From Actinomycetales bacterium (GTDB lineage: Bacteria; Actinomycetota; Actinomycetes; Actinomycetales; Dermatophilaceae): a stretch of DNA of 64,000 nucleotides. Positions 42,637 to 54,029 of this stretch are shown in pieces (the first letter of the stretch is position 1; each line of letters begins with the position of its first letter). A model generated the notes under the pieces. That model was not told where the DNA came from and did no database searches. It saw only the letters and a program-made list of their open reading frames with translations. The stretch lies in assembly GCA_016711095.1 (NCBI GenBank), contig JADJTP010000002.1, forward strand, positions 62,001 to 126,000, in the 5' to 3' direction. The translations under genes were made by a program, and so were the position numbers.

Positions 42637-43428
42637 GTGATCGATAGCACACCCACGACGCCACCCGAGTCGCGGTGGGCCCGGGCCCGCAGCTCGTTCG
42701 CCGATCTGCTCGATCTCGTGCTTCCGCTCGACTGTGCCGGCTGCGCAACGGTTGGCGCTCGGTGGTGCCCGGACTGCGCCGCCGAGGCGCGTCGGCTGCG
42801 TTTCGCCGCCGCGCGGCATACGATGCCGTCGCCGTGCCCACCTGGCCTGCCTCGGGTGCTGGCAGCCGCACCGTATGCCGGCTCGGTCCGGGCCGCGATC
42901 GTCGCCCGTAAGGACGCTGGACGGGCCGATCTCAGCGAGATGCTCGGTCACTGGCTGGCCTGCGCCCTGAGTCCGTGGCTGCAGGTGTATCCCGACGCCG
43001 TACTCGTGCCGATGCCGTCCTCGCGTGCAGCTGTCCGCAGGAGAGGGGAGAGCCCGATCACCGTTGTCGCGGGGAACGCGGCGGGCTGGTTCGACCCGGT
43101 CCCGTCCGTCGCGAAGGTGCTCGTCACGTGCCGCCGGGTGGCCGACCAAGCCGGTCTCACCAGCGCCGAGCGAGCCGCCAATCTCGTTGGCGCGTATGCC
43201 GTCTCGCGTCACCGCCGGGGTCCGCTGAGCGGGCGCCCGATCGTCCTCGTCGATGACGTCATCACGACTGGTGCAACTCTCACCGAAGCCGGACGCGCTC
43301 TCGGCGAGAGCGGCGCGTGGGTGGTGGGCGCAGCCGTGATCGCGGCCACCGCGCGTCGCGGCCCACCACTGGCCCGCGATCACCAAGAGAGCTACGGTGG
43401 AGGGAAGAGACCGATTCCGGGGAGGTGA
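42637..43428 (+). CDS. ComF family protein (phosphoribosyltransferase-like)
   Basis: A 263-residue ComF-type protein. The N-terminal zinc ribbon has Cys33, Cys36, Cys44 and Cys47 (LDCAGC and CPDC). The C-terminal half is a PRTase fold with VLVPMPSSRAAVRRRGESPI and the PRPP loop IVLVDDVITTGATLTEAG (about 204-221). In other bacteria ComF takes part in DNA uptake; in actinobacteria the role is unproven. The gene lies between lpqB and hpf, as in Streptomyces. ATG/GTG choice is simple: the frame opens at 42637 and the ribbon begins 30 residues later. Confidence 0.88.
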   Translation: MIDSTPTTPPESRWARARSSFADLLDLVLPLDCAGCATVGARWCPDCAAEARRLRFAAARHTMPSPCPPGLPRVLAAAPYAGSVRAAIVARKDAGRADLSEMLGHWLACALSPWLQVYPDAVLVPMPSSRAAVRRRGESPITVVAGNAAGWFDPVPSVAKVLVTCRRVADQAGLTSAERAANLVGAYAVSRHRRGPLSGRPIVLVDDVITTGATLTEAGRALGESGAWVVGAAVIAATARRGPPLARDHQESYGGGKRPIPGR

Positions 43429-43491
43429 GGCACAGGTTTGCGGGGTCTGCCCGGCCCGCCCACCGTGTCGCACATCGTCAAGGAGGATCAC

Positions 43492-44112
43492 GTGGACATC
43501 GTCGTCACCGGCCGTCACATCCAGGTCTCTGACAAGTTCCGGGCACGTCTGGACGACAAACTTGCCAAGGTCGCCCAGGTTGCCCCCAAGATCACCCGCG
43601 TGGATGTCGTCGTCACGCATGAGCGGACCTCGCGAAACTCCGAGTTCGTTGAGTTGACCTGCCGTGACCGGGGGTCGGTCGTGCGCGCCGAAGCGGCGAG
43701 CGACGACAAATACATCGCGCTCGACCTGGCCATCGAGAAACTGGTCGAACGCTTGCGCCGCGCCAACGGGCGCCGTCGAGCAGCGGTGCGCTCGGCCAAG
43801 CCGGAGGCCGCCCCGGTGCCGGTTCAGGCGGGCATTCCCGAGTCCGAGCCGACCACCGAGCCGAGTTCCGCAGGCTCTGGGCCGTTCGGCGCGGTGGGCG
43901 ACTCGCCGATCGAGGTGCGCGAAAAGGTGCACCCCAGCGAGCCGATGAGCTTGGGGGAGGCCGTCAACCGGATGGAGTTGATCGGACACGACTTCTACTT
44001 GTTCAACGACGCAGACACCGGGCGGGCCAGCGTCGTCTATCGCCGTCGCGGCTGGTCCTATGGCGTTATCCACCTCGAACCGGTCACCGCGCAGCCCGGA
44101 CCGACGGGCTGA
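43492..44112 (+). CDS. hpf: long ribosome hibernation promoting factor (HPF)
   Basis: Long-form HPF (about 206 residues) that binds the 30S decoding region and dimerises ribosomes in stationary phase. The N-terminal S30AE domain reads VDIVVTGRHIQVSDKFRARLDDKLAKVAQV; a linker rich in Pro/Ser (about 100-140) joins the C-terminal dimerisation domain EVREKVHPSEPMSLGEAVNRMELIGHDFYLFNDADTGRASVVYRRRGWSYGVIHLE. GTG at 43492 is chosen since AAGGAGG stands five bases before it; an upstream GTG at 43465 is less likely. It lies between the comF-like gene and a LuxR-type regulator. Confidence 0.95.
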   Translation: MDIVVTGRHIQVSDKFRARLDDKLAKVAQVAPKITRVDVVVTHERTSRNSEFVELTCRDRGSVVRAEAASDDKYIALDLAIEKLVERLRRANGRRRAAVRSAKPEAAPVPVQAGIPESEPTTEPSSAGSGPFGAVGDSPIEVREKVHPSEPMSLGEAVNRMELIGHDFYLFNDADTGRASVVYRRRGWSYGVIHLEPVTAQPGPTG

Positions 44113-44144
44113 TTGCCCTTGTCCTGTCGTGGGAGCATAGGGAT

Positions 44145-44855
44145 GTGACCGCCGGGTGGCCGACGACGCCGCGAAACCAACACGATCAGCCCATCCGGGT
44201 GCTGATCGCCGACGATCATGCCCTGTTCCGCCGTGGTTTGCGCACCGTTCTTGAGCTCGACGGTGACATCGTCGTGGTTGCCGAAGCCGACAACGGGACG
44301 GTCGCGGTCGAACGGGCCGAAGCTGTCGTGCCTGACATCGTGCTCATGGACGTGCGCATGCCCGGCTGCGGCGGCATCGAAGCCTGTTTGGCCATCAAAG
44401 AGCGGGTGCCCTCAGCGCGCATCGTCATGCTCACCATGTCCGACGAGGAGTCCGACCTCTTTGAGGCGGTACGTGCCGGCGCCAACGGGTACGTCCTCAA
44501 GGACGTCCCCGGCGATGAGATCGCAGCGGGCATCCGGGCCGTGCAGAGCGGTGATTCACTCATCTCGCCGTCGATGGCGTCCAAACTGCTTGCCGAGTTC
44601 GCCCACATGATCCGGCGCGAAACCGAGATCGTCGGCAGCCACTTGCCTAAGCTCACCGAGCGCGAGATCGAGGTGCTCGGGCTGGTCGCCCGCGGCCTGG
44701 GCAACCGCGAAATCGGGAAGAAGCTGTTCATCTCCGAGAACACCGTCAAGAACCACGTCCGCAACATTCTGGAGAAGCTGCAACTGCACACCCGGATGGA
44801 GGCGGCCATGTATGCCGTTCGGAAGAACCTCATCGTGCCGCCCACCGGCGGGTGA
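44145..44855 (+). CDS. NarL/LuxR-family response regulator (orphan)
   Basis: A 236-residue two-domain regulator. The receiver has IRVLIADDHALFRRGLRTVLE (17-37), phospho-acceptor Asp69 in IVLMDVRMPGCGG and the lysine in GYVLKDVPGDEI. The LuxR HTH follows near 168-211: LTEREIEVLGLVARGLGNREIGKKLFISENTVKNHVRNILEKL. No kinase gene is adjacent. The position between hpf and secA is conserved in Streptomyces. GTG at 44145 is the start. Its stop overlaps the following winged-helix gene (GTGA). Confidence 0.93.
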   Translation: MTAGWPTTPRNQHDQPIRVLIADDHALFRRGLRTVLELDGDIVVVAEADNGTVAVERAEAVVPDIVLMDVRMPGCGGIEACLAIKERVPSARIVMLTMSDEESDLFEAVRAGANGYVLKDVPGDEIAAGIRAVQSGDSLISPSMASKLLAEFAHMIRRETEIVGSHLPKLTEREIEVLGLVARGLGNREIGKKLFISENTVKNHVRNILEKLQLHTRMEAAMYAVRKNLIVPPTGG

Positions 44856-46105
44856 GCGCTGGCTCGACGTCCGGCCGGACCCTCACCCTCAGGCAGGCTC
44901 GGCGCCTCGCCTTGGCCGCCCAGGGCTTCGGTCCTCGCGCCCAACCTGGCGCACGCACCCAGGTGACCGCAGTCGACCTGCAACGCGTCATCGACCGAGT
45001 CGGCGCCGTGCAGATCGACAGTGTCACGGTGCTGGCCCGCAGCCACTACCTGCCGTTCTTCTCGCGACTCGGCGCCTACGACACGGCAGTGTTGGATCGG
45101 ATGCGCGACGAACCGCCGCGGCGGCTGGTGGAATACCGGGCTCACGAGGCGGCGCTCGTCGCGCCGGGGACCTGGCCCCTGCTGGCGCATCGGATGCGCG
45201 ACGCCGAAAGGACGTCCTGGGGCGAACTCAAGCGACTGCGCGCCGAGCAGCCCGCCTTCTTGGAGATAGTTCGAGAGCTGGTGGTGGCTCACGGGCCGAT
45301 GACCTCCCGGGACGTCGAAGTCGCCCTTGCCCACGATCGGCCCTCGACGGTCAAGGACTGGGGCTGGAACTGGTCGGCCGTCAAGGTCGCCCTCGAGTTC
45401 CTCTTCTGGGCAGGTGAACTGAGCTCTGCCGGTCGCACCGCTCAGTTCGAACGCCGGTATGCCGCCCTCGAGCAGGTGGCTCCGCCGGCGCACCGCGCTG
45501 CTTGGCTGAGGCGTGACACCGACCGCAGCGAGGCCCAGGCAGTGCTCGAACTCGTCGCCATCGCTGCGCGCGCCTGCGGGGTGGCGACCGAGGCGAGCAT
45601 CGCCGACTACTTCCGGTTGGCTCGAGCCCAGGTGCGGCCGGCGTTGGCGGGGCTCGTCGAGGCCGGTGTCGTGGAACTCGTGCGGGTGCAGGGGTGGCGC
45701 GACGCGGCATACCTGCATCGTTGTGAGCGGGGTGCTCGGGTGCCGCGCGAGTTACGCGTGGCAGCGTTGGTGAGCCCGTTCGACTCCCTCGTCTGGCACC
45801 GCCCGCGCACCGAGCAGCTTTTCGGGGTCCGCTTTCGCATCGAGATCTACACGCCCGCTCCGCAACGGATTCACGGCTACTACGTGCTGCCGTTCATCTT
45901 CGGAGACACGATCGTGGCGAGGTGTGACCTCAAGGCCGACCGGGAGGCTGGCGTGCTGCGGATGCCGCAGCTCACGTGGGAGCCCGACGCACCGCCCGAG
46001 GCAGCAGCCGCGCTGGAGGCTGAGGCCCAACGAATGGCGCAGTGGCTTGGGTTGGGCGCCCTCGAGCTACCGGCCAATCTGCGGGGTGCCGGTGGCAGCG
46101 GGTGA
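44852..46105 (+). CDS. winged-helix protein, YcaQ/crosslink-repair glycosylase family
   Basis: A 417-residue protein of the winged-helix HTH_42 family, which includes E. coli YcaQ and AlkX, glycosylases that unhook DNA interstrand crosslinks. Family blocks are TLRQARRLALAAQGF (about 10-24), VQIDSVTVLARSHYLPFFSRLGAYD, RRLVEYRAHEAALV, and the C-terminal VSPFDSLVWHRPRTEQLFGVRFRIEIYTPAPQRIHGYYVLPFIFGDTIVARCDLKADR. GTG at 44852 overlaps the response regulator stop, so the two are co-translated. DNA repair activity is inferred from the family. Confidence 0.87.
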   Translation: MSAGSTSGRTLTLRQARRLALAAQGFGPRAQPGARTQVTAVDLQRVIDRVGAVQIDSVTVLARSHYLPFFSRLGAYDTAVLDRMRDEPPRRLVEYRAHEAALVAPGTWPLLAHRMRDAERTSWGELKRLRAEQPAFLEIVRELVVAHGPMTSRDVEVALAHDRPSTVKDWGWNWSAVKVALEFLFWAGELSSAGRTAQFERRYAALEQVAPPAHRAAWLRRDTDRSEAQAVLELVAIAARACGVATEASIADYFRLARAQVRPALAGLVEAGVVELVRVQGWRDAAYLHRCERGARVPRELRVAALVSPFDSLVWHRPRTEQLFGVRFRIEIYTPAPQRIHGYYVLPFIFGDTIVARCDLKADREAGVLRMPQLTWEPDAPPEAAAALEAEAQRMAQWLGLGALELPANLRGAGGSG

Positions 46106-46159
46106 CGACCACGCCAGCGCGACCGGGGCGGGTGGACGCCCTCCCAGGCGTGGCGAAAA

Positions 46160-46205
46160 CCCCGCGGGGCGCGCTGACCGTGCTGACCGTGCTGACCGTG
46201 CTGAC
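46160..46205. repeat. palindrome and 9-bp tandem repeat between convergent genes
   Basis: CCCCGCGGGG (46160-46169) is followed by GCTGACCGT repeated three times (46173-46199) plus a partial fourth. It lies between the YcaQ-like gene and the convergent GNAT gene and could act as a weak bidirectional terminator. Confidence 0.7.
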
Positions 46206-46211
46206 GGCGGC

Positions 46212-47945
46212 TCAGCGGGCGTCGGTCGCGAGCAGTTCGAAGTAGACACCGTCGCAGAGGGTGCCGTCGCTGCGCCGCCAGGCCTGCCGATCCCGACCCC
46301 ACTCGCGCAGGCCGGCTCCGCGCAGGACCGCCTGCGAGGCGAGGTTGTCGTCGTCGGTGCCCGCATGGACCCGCGCCAGCCCGAGCCCACCCTGGCTCAC
46401 CGGACCGAAGGCATGAGCGATGACACGCGTTAACGCCTCGCTGGCCAGGCCGCGCCCGCGCTCCCTCGGAACGAGCCAGTAGCCGATCTCGGCGTCGAAA
46501 TCGATGGGTCCGTCACCCCGATGGAACACGCCCATCGAGCCGAGCGCTCGGTCGCTTTCTCGGTCGGCCAGGCACCACGTCAGCGCCGCCCGCTCGTCCA
46601 TCGAGCGTCGGTGCCGAGCCAGCCACTCGTCGAAGTCGCCCGGTCCGGGCTGGGCTCCGGCCGGCATCCACCGCACCGCCGCCTCGTCCGGTCCGTCCTC
46701 GGGCCCCGGCCGATCGCTGTCCCGCCACGGCCGCATCCGCAACCGCTCGGTCTCGATGACCGGAGGCACCAGCGGGCGCAGGCGGCGCGCCCCCCGGTCG
46801 TCGGTCGCCAGCACCTCGAAGACCAGCGCATCGCTCGGTGCGCTGGCGCCGTGATCGTATGCCGCGCGCTCCCGGCCGCACTGGGTGAAGCCGACCGCTC
46901 GCACCACGCGAGCCGAGGCCTCGTCGTCGATGTCGACATAGGCCTTGAGCGCCCGTATCGGCAGCCTCTGCCCCGAGGTCGCCGAGGCGAACGCGCTGTC
47001 GATGGCCAACTCCACTGCTTCGGTCATCAAGTCCCGGCCGCGCCACCGCTGCAGCAGCCAGAACCCGAGCAGGCCCCTGCCGGCAGTCCGCGGCTCGCTC
47101 AGTTGGCTGAGCACGATCGCCCCCAGCAGTTCATTGGTCCTGCGGTCGGCAACCGCCCACTGGAGGCTCTCGCCCTGGCAGGCGCGGGAACGTTGCTCGG
47201 CTAGCCACTCGCGATAGCCGTCGCGAGTCGGCATCTCCCGGTCCACGAACCCCGGTGCCTGGGCATCCACGTCCCAGGGCAGCCACTGGACGTCGTCGTC
47301 ACGGAAGTCGCGCAGAGACACCCGTGCGCCCTCGACGGCAGCGGTGATGCCAGGGGTCCGTGGCCGCAGAGGCGACCCTGGGCGCAGGACGGCGTGCCAC
47401 TCGTCGATCGGGTGCCCGCCCCCGTCGAGCCCCGCCGCGGACACGGTAGTCGGAGCGTCGAAGCCACAATCCCACGCGACCCGCCTCGAGGCCCAGTTGC
47501 CGGCAAGTGCCCGCCATCGCAGTGCGAGCGCGCCCTCGGCGAAGGCACGGTCAGCCAACAGTCGCACCGCCGCGCTCGCGAGCCCCCGCCCGCGCGCATC
47601 GGGGTGCAGGCCGAAGCCCACCTCGGCCCGAAAGGGGCTGCGGTCGTGCAGATTCGCGCTGCCGAGGAAAAGGTCCGATTCGTCGGTGATTGCCCACTCC
47701 CGGGCCCCCCACTCCTCGCCCCAACCGTCGGCCACCTTGTCGAGGAAGTCCCGTGCGTCGCCAAGGTGGTACGGCGAGGGCAGCGGCAGGAACGCCTGGC
47801 TGGCGGCGTTCTGGCACTGTTCGACGATCCGCGGGGCATCCTCGGGCCGGTGCGCACGCAGCCTGACGACCCCGTCGGACATGATCGGCACACACGCGGG
47901 ATAGGGCGGGTCGGCTGGTCGCGCGGGCGGCGGCTGGGGCGGCAT
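46212..47945 (-). CDS. three-domain GNAT acetyltransferase
   Basis: A 577-residue protein that appears to hold three GNAT folds in tandem. The first (about 22-190) starts VVRLRAHRPEDAPRIVEQCQ and has the acetyl-CoA loop PDARGRGLASAAVRLL. The second (about 205-385) starts ARVSLRDFRDDDVQWL and has LLQRWRGRDLMTEAVELAI. The third (about 398-570) starts TERLRMRPWRDSDRPG and has LVPRERGRGLASEALTRVI. RimJ/RimL-type enzymes usually have one domain. A gene of this kind stands at the same place in Streptomyces. The start could be 47945 or the ATG at 47882 (MSDGVVRLR). Substrate unknown. Confidence 0.87.
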   Translation of the reverse strand: MPPQPPPARPADPPYPACVPIMSDGVVRLRAHRPEDAPRIVEQCQNAASQAFLPLPSPYHLGDARDFLDKVADGWGEEWGAREWAITDESDLFLGSANLHDRSPFRAEVGFGLHPDARGRGLASAAVRLLADRAFAEGALALRWRALAGNWASRRVAWDCGFDAPTTVSAAGLDGGGHPIDEWHAVLRPGSPLRPRTPGITAAVEGARVSLRDFRDDDVQWLPWDVDAQAPGFVDREMPTRDGYREWLAEQRSRACQGESLQWAVADRRTNELLGAIVLSQLSEPRTAGRGLLGFWLLQRWRGRDLMTEAVELAIDSAFASATSGQRLPIRALKAYVDIDDEASARVVRAVGFTQCGRERAAYDHGASAPSDALVFEVLATDDRGARRLRPLVPPVIETERLRMRPWRDSDRPGPEDGPDEAAVRWMPAGAQPGPGDFDEWLARHRRSMDERAALTWCLADRESDRALGSMGVFHRGDGPIDFDAEIGYWLVPRERGRGLASEALTRVIAHAFGPVSQGGLGLARVHAGTDDDNLASQAVLRGAGLREWGRDRQAWRRSDGTLCDGVYFELLATDAR

Positions 47946-48032
47946 ACCGCCAGCGTGTCAACCGGTCAGGCAGCGCGGCAAGCCGATTCCCCCGCGTTTC
48001 CGGCTGCGTGGACCGGTCGGCATACTGTGGCA

Positions 48033-49067
48033 GTGGCCGACGGATCCGAGCGCAGCGGGACGCGACCATCCCCGGGGTCGGGCGCCGAGGCGACCGGAGT
48101 GAGCCGCCGCCTAGCCATGGCCCTCTTTGGCGGCGCGCTGGCCGGTGGGCTCGTGGAACTGATCACCGATCGCACGCTGGGGCCGGAACCCGTGGCTTCG
48201 CTGCCGACCGGGTCGGCTCCTGCGTCGGCTCCCGCGTCGGCGTCGCAGCAGACGAGCGCGGCTCCGCCAAGCCCAAGCGCTGCACCAACGTCGCCCACGG
48301 CCGCGCCCACGGCCCCGCCATTGCCCCCCGCACCGCCGGCGACCGCTTTCGCCGCCGAACCGGCCCTCCGCGCGGCACTCACTGAGATTCCTCGCGGCAA
48401 GAACGTCGCTTTCGGCCTGGGGGTGCTGGACGCCAGGACGGGTCGGCGCGTCGCCGTCGAGGTGGGGTCGCCGTTCGAGATGGCCAGCACCGTCAAGGTC
48501 GACATCCTTGTTGCGACCTACGTGGCTGCGGCCGCGCGGGGACGCGGGCTCACGGCCACCCAGCGGGCTCAAGCCTCGACGATGATCCGCAACAGCGACA
48601 ACGCTGCGGCGACGAGTCTCTTCCGGGCCGCCGGTCGGGCCGCCGGCCTGAATGCCCTCTATCGTGCGCTTGGCCTGACCGGCACGACGTCCTCGTCATC
48701 CTGGGGCCTCACGACGACCACACCCGCTGATCGACTCGTCGTCCTCGATGCGTTGACGCGCGGCGGCGGCGGGCTGCGTCCCGAGCACGGCGCCGAAATC
48801 CTCGCGCTCATGCGATCCGTGGCAGCGAGCCAGCGCTGGGGGATCGGCGGCGCCGCCGCAGCCGGTGAGACAGTAGCGGTCAAGAACGGCTGGCTGCCGC
48901 GCAGCTCTCAAGGCGGGCGGTGGATCATCTCGACCTCGGGCCTGCTCACCGGCCCGGACACCGATCTGCGTCTGGCCGTCTGCAGTCGCGGGCACGCCAG
49001 CCAGGCGGCGGGAATCACCTTCATCGAGAAGGTGCTGAAGGCCGCCCGCGCCTCCCTCTCCGTGTGA
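48033..49067 (+). CDS. serine hydrolase, class A beta-lactamase-like, membrane-anchored
   Basis: An exported protein of about 344 residues with a hydrophobic segment (LAMALFGGALAGGLVELI, about 28-45), a long Pro/Ala/Thr/Ser linker, and a beta-lactamase/transpeptidase-like domain. The three active-site motifs are visible: SxxK as STVKV, SDN in MIRNSDNAA, and a KTG-like KNGW near the end. The Glu166 omega-loop of true class A enzymes is not obvious, so it may be a D,D-peptidase-like hydrolase instead of a lactamase. GTG at 48033 is a tentative start (48027 also possible). It is divergent from the GNAT gene and upstream of secA. Confidence 0.82.
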   Translation: MADGSERSGTRPSPGSGAEATGVSRRLAMALFGGALAGGLVELITDRTLGPEPVASLPTGSAPASAPASASQQTSAAPPSPSAAPTSPTAAPTAPPLPPAPPATAFAAEPALRAALTEIPRGKNVAFGLGVLDARTGRRVAVEVGSPFEMASTVKVDILVATYVAAAARGRGLTATQRAQASTMIRNSDNAAATSLFRAAGRAAGLNALYRALGLTGTTSSSSWGLTTTTPADRLVVLDALTRGGGGLRPEHGAEILALMRSVAASQRWGIGGAAAAGETVAVKNGWLPRSSQGGRWIISTSGLLTGPDTDLRLAVCSRGHASQAAGITFIEKVLKAARASLSV

Positions 49068-49209
49068 GGCGCAATCCGGTATGCCGCGGCGGGGGAACCC
49101 GCCAGGCGCCCACCGGCGTTGGGGAGGCATCTCGCACAGACGGGCACTACCCTGGTCGGAGGCCCCTGGCGTGTCCGCAGCGGGCCTGTCGTCTGGTGGA
49201 GGAGAAGTC

Positions 49210-52146
<2,937 letters not shown>

Positions 52147-52214
52147 CTTCACCACTCGCTGATCGTCGAAAGCCCGACCGCCGGGACGTCCAGCTGGCGT
52201 GCGATCAGGTGCGG

Positions 52215-52763
52215 TCAGACGATGTGCAGGTCGGTCACGATCCAGCGCTGGTCCAGGCCGATGAGGCGCATAGCGAGGGCGCGCACCCGGTCGTGGTGGA
52301 CCACGACCGCACAGGCTTCGACGACGCCGTCGCGAGGCTCCTGAACTCGCACCCGGCGCACGACGGCGGGTCGTTGTTGCCGGGGCGGTCGGCGTCCGGC
52401 GATGCCGGCACGGCGGCTGAGGACGGCATACACCTGCGGGGTGGTCCACCGTACGAGTTGGGTGGGCGGACGTAGCCCGTCGGTGACCTCGACCACCGCT
52501 TGGGCGAGCCGCTCGACCAAGGGCCTAGGGTCGGGCAGGTCTCGCCGGGCGGTGAACTGACGAGAGAACACCGCGTCCTGGTCGGTCGCGAAATCGAGGG
52601 CGAGGCTGTCCTGGATCACCGACGCGTCGAGGCGCGCGAAGACCTCGTCGGGCGGCAGGATCGGGGGGCGGGTCTCGGGCACCGGCAGCACCCGCAGCCG
52701 ACGTGCCGTTGCCGGCCTTGGTGTCATCGGGTCGCCGACCGAGCCGCTCATGATGTCGCTCAT
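52215..52763 (-). CDS. Rv3235-like (DUF6459) protein
   Basis: A 182-residue protein matching the actinobacterial Rv3235 family: FSRQFTARRDLPDPRPLVERLAQAVVEVTDGLRPPTQLVRWTTPQVYAVLSRRAG, a mid block VVRRVRVQEPRDGVVEACAVVVHHDRVRALAMRLIGLDQRWIVTDLHIV. That last strand-rich part looks like a SecA-associated accessory fold, but no function is known. The Arg-rich middle (about 130-145) is basic. ATG at 52763 overlaps the LysM gene stop (ATGA), and the gene is convergent with secA. It occurs near secA in mycobacteria. Confidence 0.85.
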   Translation of the reverse strand: MSDIMSGSVGDPMTPRPATARRLRVLPVPETRPPILPPDEVFARLDASVIQDSLALDFATDQDAVFSRQFTARRDLPDPRPLVERLAQAVVEVTDGLRPPTQLVRWTTPQVYAVLSRRAGIAGRRPPRQQRPAVVRRVRVQEPRDGVVEACAVVVHHDRVRALAMRLIGLDQRWIVTDLHIV

Positions 52764-53653
52764 CGGGTCGCCGAGGGCGAGATCAGGCGCTGGCCCGGCT
52801 CGATGTGTCCTGGATCTGGGCCGATGACGGTGCGGTTGGCGGCATACCACCGAGGCCATGCTTCGGCGATCGCCGCACGCGTTGCGCCGCTCCCGAGGTG
52901 CGCAGCGGCGATATCCCACAGGGTGTCACCCCGGCGCACGACGTGGGCGGGCTCGGGCGTCCCCGGCCCGATGGTGGCTCGCGGCACCCGCTCCAGGGGC
53001 GTCATGTCCGCGGGGGTGGCGGCTGCGGCGGGCGGGGGGACCGCAACGAAGCCCGGGTCGGGCACCGGCACGGTCACCGCGACAGTCGTGGTGGGCCGTG
53101 GCGCCGACATGCTGGGCACTGTCGCTGGCGCTGGCTCTGGCAATGTCGCTTGCGCTGGCGCTGTGGAGGAGGTTGGCGGGGCGAAGCTCGGTGCTGGGCC
53201 AACGGGCCGGAAGGCCGGATCGGGCGAGGTGTCGCCCGTCGGCGCGACGACCGCGTGCACTCCGCCTCCGACCACGGCCGCCGCTGTCCCAGGCACCGCG
53301 GCTGCGGCCACGGCGCTGCCCACGAGCACGGCTACCCACCGGCGAAGTGCGGCTGGAGCGATCTGGCGGGCGCAGAGGTCACCCAGTCGCCCCACGGCGC
53401 CCGGCACGGCCGCTAAGGCAGACACGGTGGTAGCCAGCCCCAACCAGCCAGCAATGGCCGCTCCGAGGATGGCGCACAGTCCGATGAGGAGCTCCGTCGG
53501 GTCTGCGCCTGCCCAGGACGCGGCCGATGCCGACGACCACCCACGCAGAGCGATCCTTCCGAGGCCCGTGGCGATGGTCGCGCAGGCGAACACGACCACG
53601 CTCCCTGAAACGAGGCCGCGGATCGTCCTCGTTTCGATCGTTGTCGATCGCAT
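52760..53653 (-). CDS. LysM domain membrane protein
   Basis: A 297-residue protein with hydrophobic helices (about 14-32, 55-80 and 104-128), a long Ala/Pro/Thr-rich linker, and a C-terminal LysM module (about 240-290: HVVRRGDTLWDIAAAHLGSGATRAAIAEAWPRWYAANRTVIGPDPGHIEPGQRLISP). LysM binds peptidoglycan, so the tail faces the wall or interacts with it. The GGGGG ribosome site lies just upstream of the ATG at 53653 (AAAAGGGGGAAGCC). It is co-transcribed with the Rv3235-like gene, which it overlaps. It may be a cell-wall sensor or transporter partner. Confidence 0.85.
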   Translation of the reverse strand: MRSTTIETRTIRGLVSGSVVVFACATIATGLGRIALRGWSSASAASWAGADPTELLIGLCAILGAAIAGWLGLATTVSALAAVPGAVGRLGDLCARQIAPAALRRWVAVLVGSAVAAAAVPGTAAAVVGGGVHAVVAPTGDTSPDPAFRPVGPAPSFAPPTSSTAPAQATLPEPAPATVPSMSAPRPTTTVAVTVPVPDPGFVAVPPPAAAATPADMTPLERVPRATIGPGTPEPAHVVRRGDTLWDIAAAHLGSGATRAAIAEAWPRWYAANRTVIGPDPGHIEPGQRLISPSATR

Positions 53654-53830
53654 GGCTTCCCCCTTTTAAGGCTCGTATACGTTCGTTTGCCTATGTTTAC
53701 CTACGATTGGAGTCGTGTCAAGAGTGAGCTCGGATCGTCGGATGCTCGGTGCGCCGGCCCGGAGTGTGCGGTCCTCGGGATCGGCGTGCAGAACGTTCAA
53801 CCCCCGTGGCGCGTGCCGGGCTTGGACGAT

Positions 53831-53899
53831 CCGCTGATGACGCGTGGGGTGTTGTTGGGGCAGCACCTGATGCGTCATCAGCGGCATCATCACCCCCGG
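53831..53899. repeat. interspersed hairpin element, copy B
   Basis: A 13-base-pair inverted repeat: CCGCTGATGACGC (53831-53843), a 28-base loop, GCGTCATCAGCGG (53872-53884), then CATCATCACCCCCGG to 53899. It mirrors copy A at 7989-8055 in stem, loop length and 3' extension, with one compensatory pair change. The first 31-bp repeat begins inside its right end. Confidence 0.7.
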
Positions 53900-53990
53900 C
53901 CGGGCCGGTCAACTGCGTCATCACCCCCGGCCGGGCCGGTCAACTGCGTCATCACCCCCGGCCGGGCCGGTCAGCCGCGTCATCACCCAC
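53884..53990. repeat. 31-bp tandem repeats
   Basis: Units of 31 bases start at 53884, 53915, 53946 and 53977: GC(A/G)TCATCACCCCCGGCCGG then GCCGGTCAACT. The first three are nearly identical; the fourth is cut off after about 13 bases. There are no unique spacers, so this is not a CRISPR. The GC-rich core CCCCGGCCGGGCCGG could fold. Confidence 0.9.
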
Positions 53991-54029
53991 GCGAGCCGGC
54001 TTGGCGCCGCCGCAGATCGGTGGTCCAGA

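Larger units (their letters stand above)
53654..54029. other. repeat-rich divergent intergenic region
   Basis: A 376-base gap with no convincing gene. The left 50 bases are AT-rich (TTTAAGGCTCGTATACG... to 53705), with a CGTATACG palindrome (53674-53681) that may carry the leftward promoter. The middle holds hairpin element copy B and the right side three to four 31-bp repeats, up to 40 bases before the rightward gene. Confidence 0.75.

Noticed and set aside
53884..53990. CRISPR array
   Set aside because: The repeats are contiguous, with no unique spacers, and no cas gene is present.
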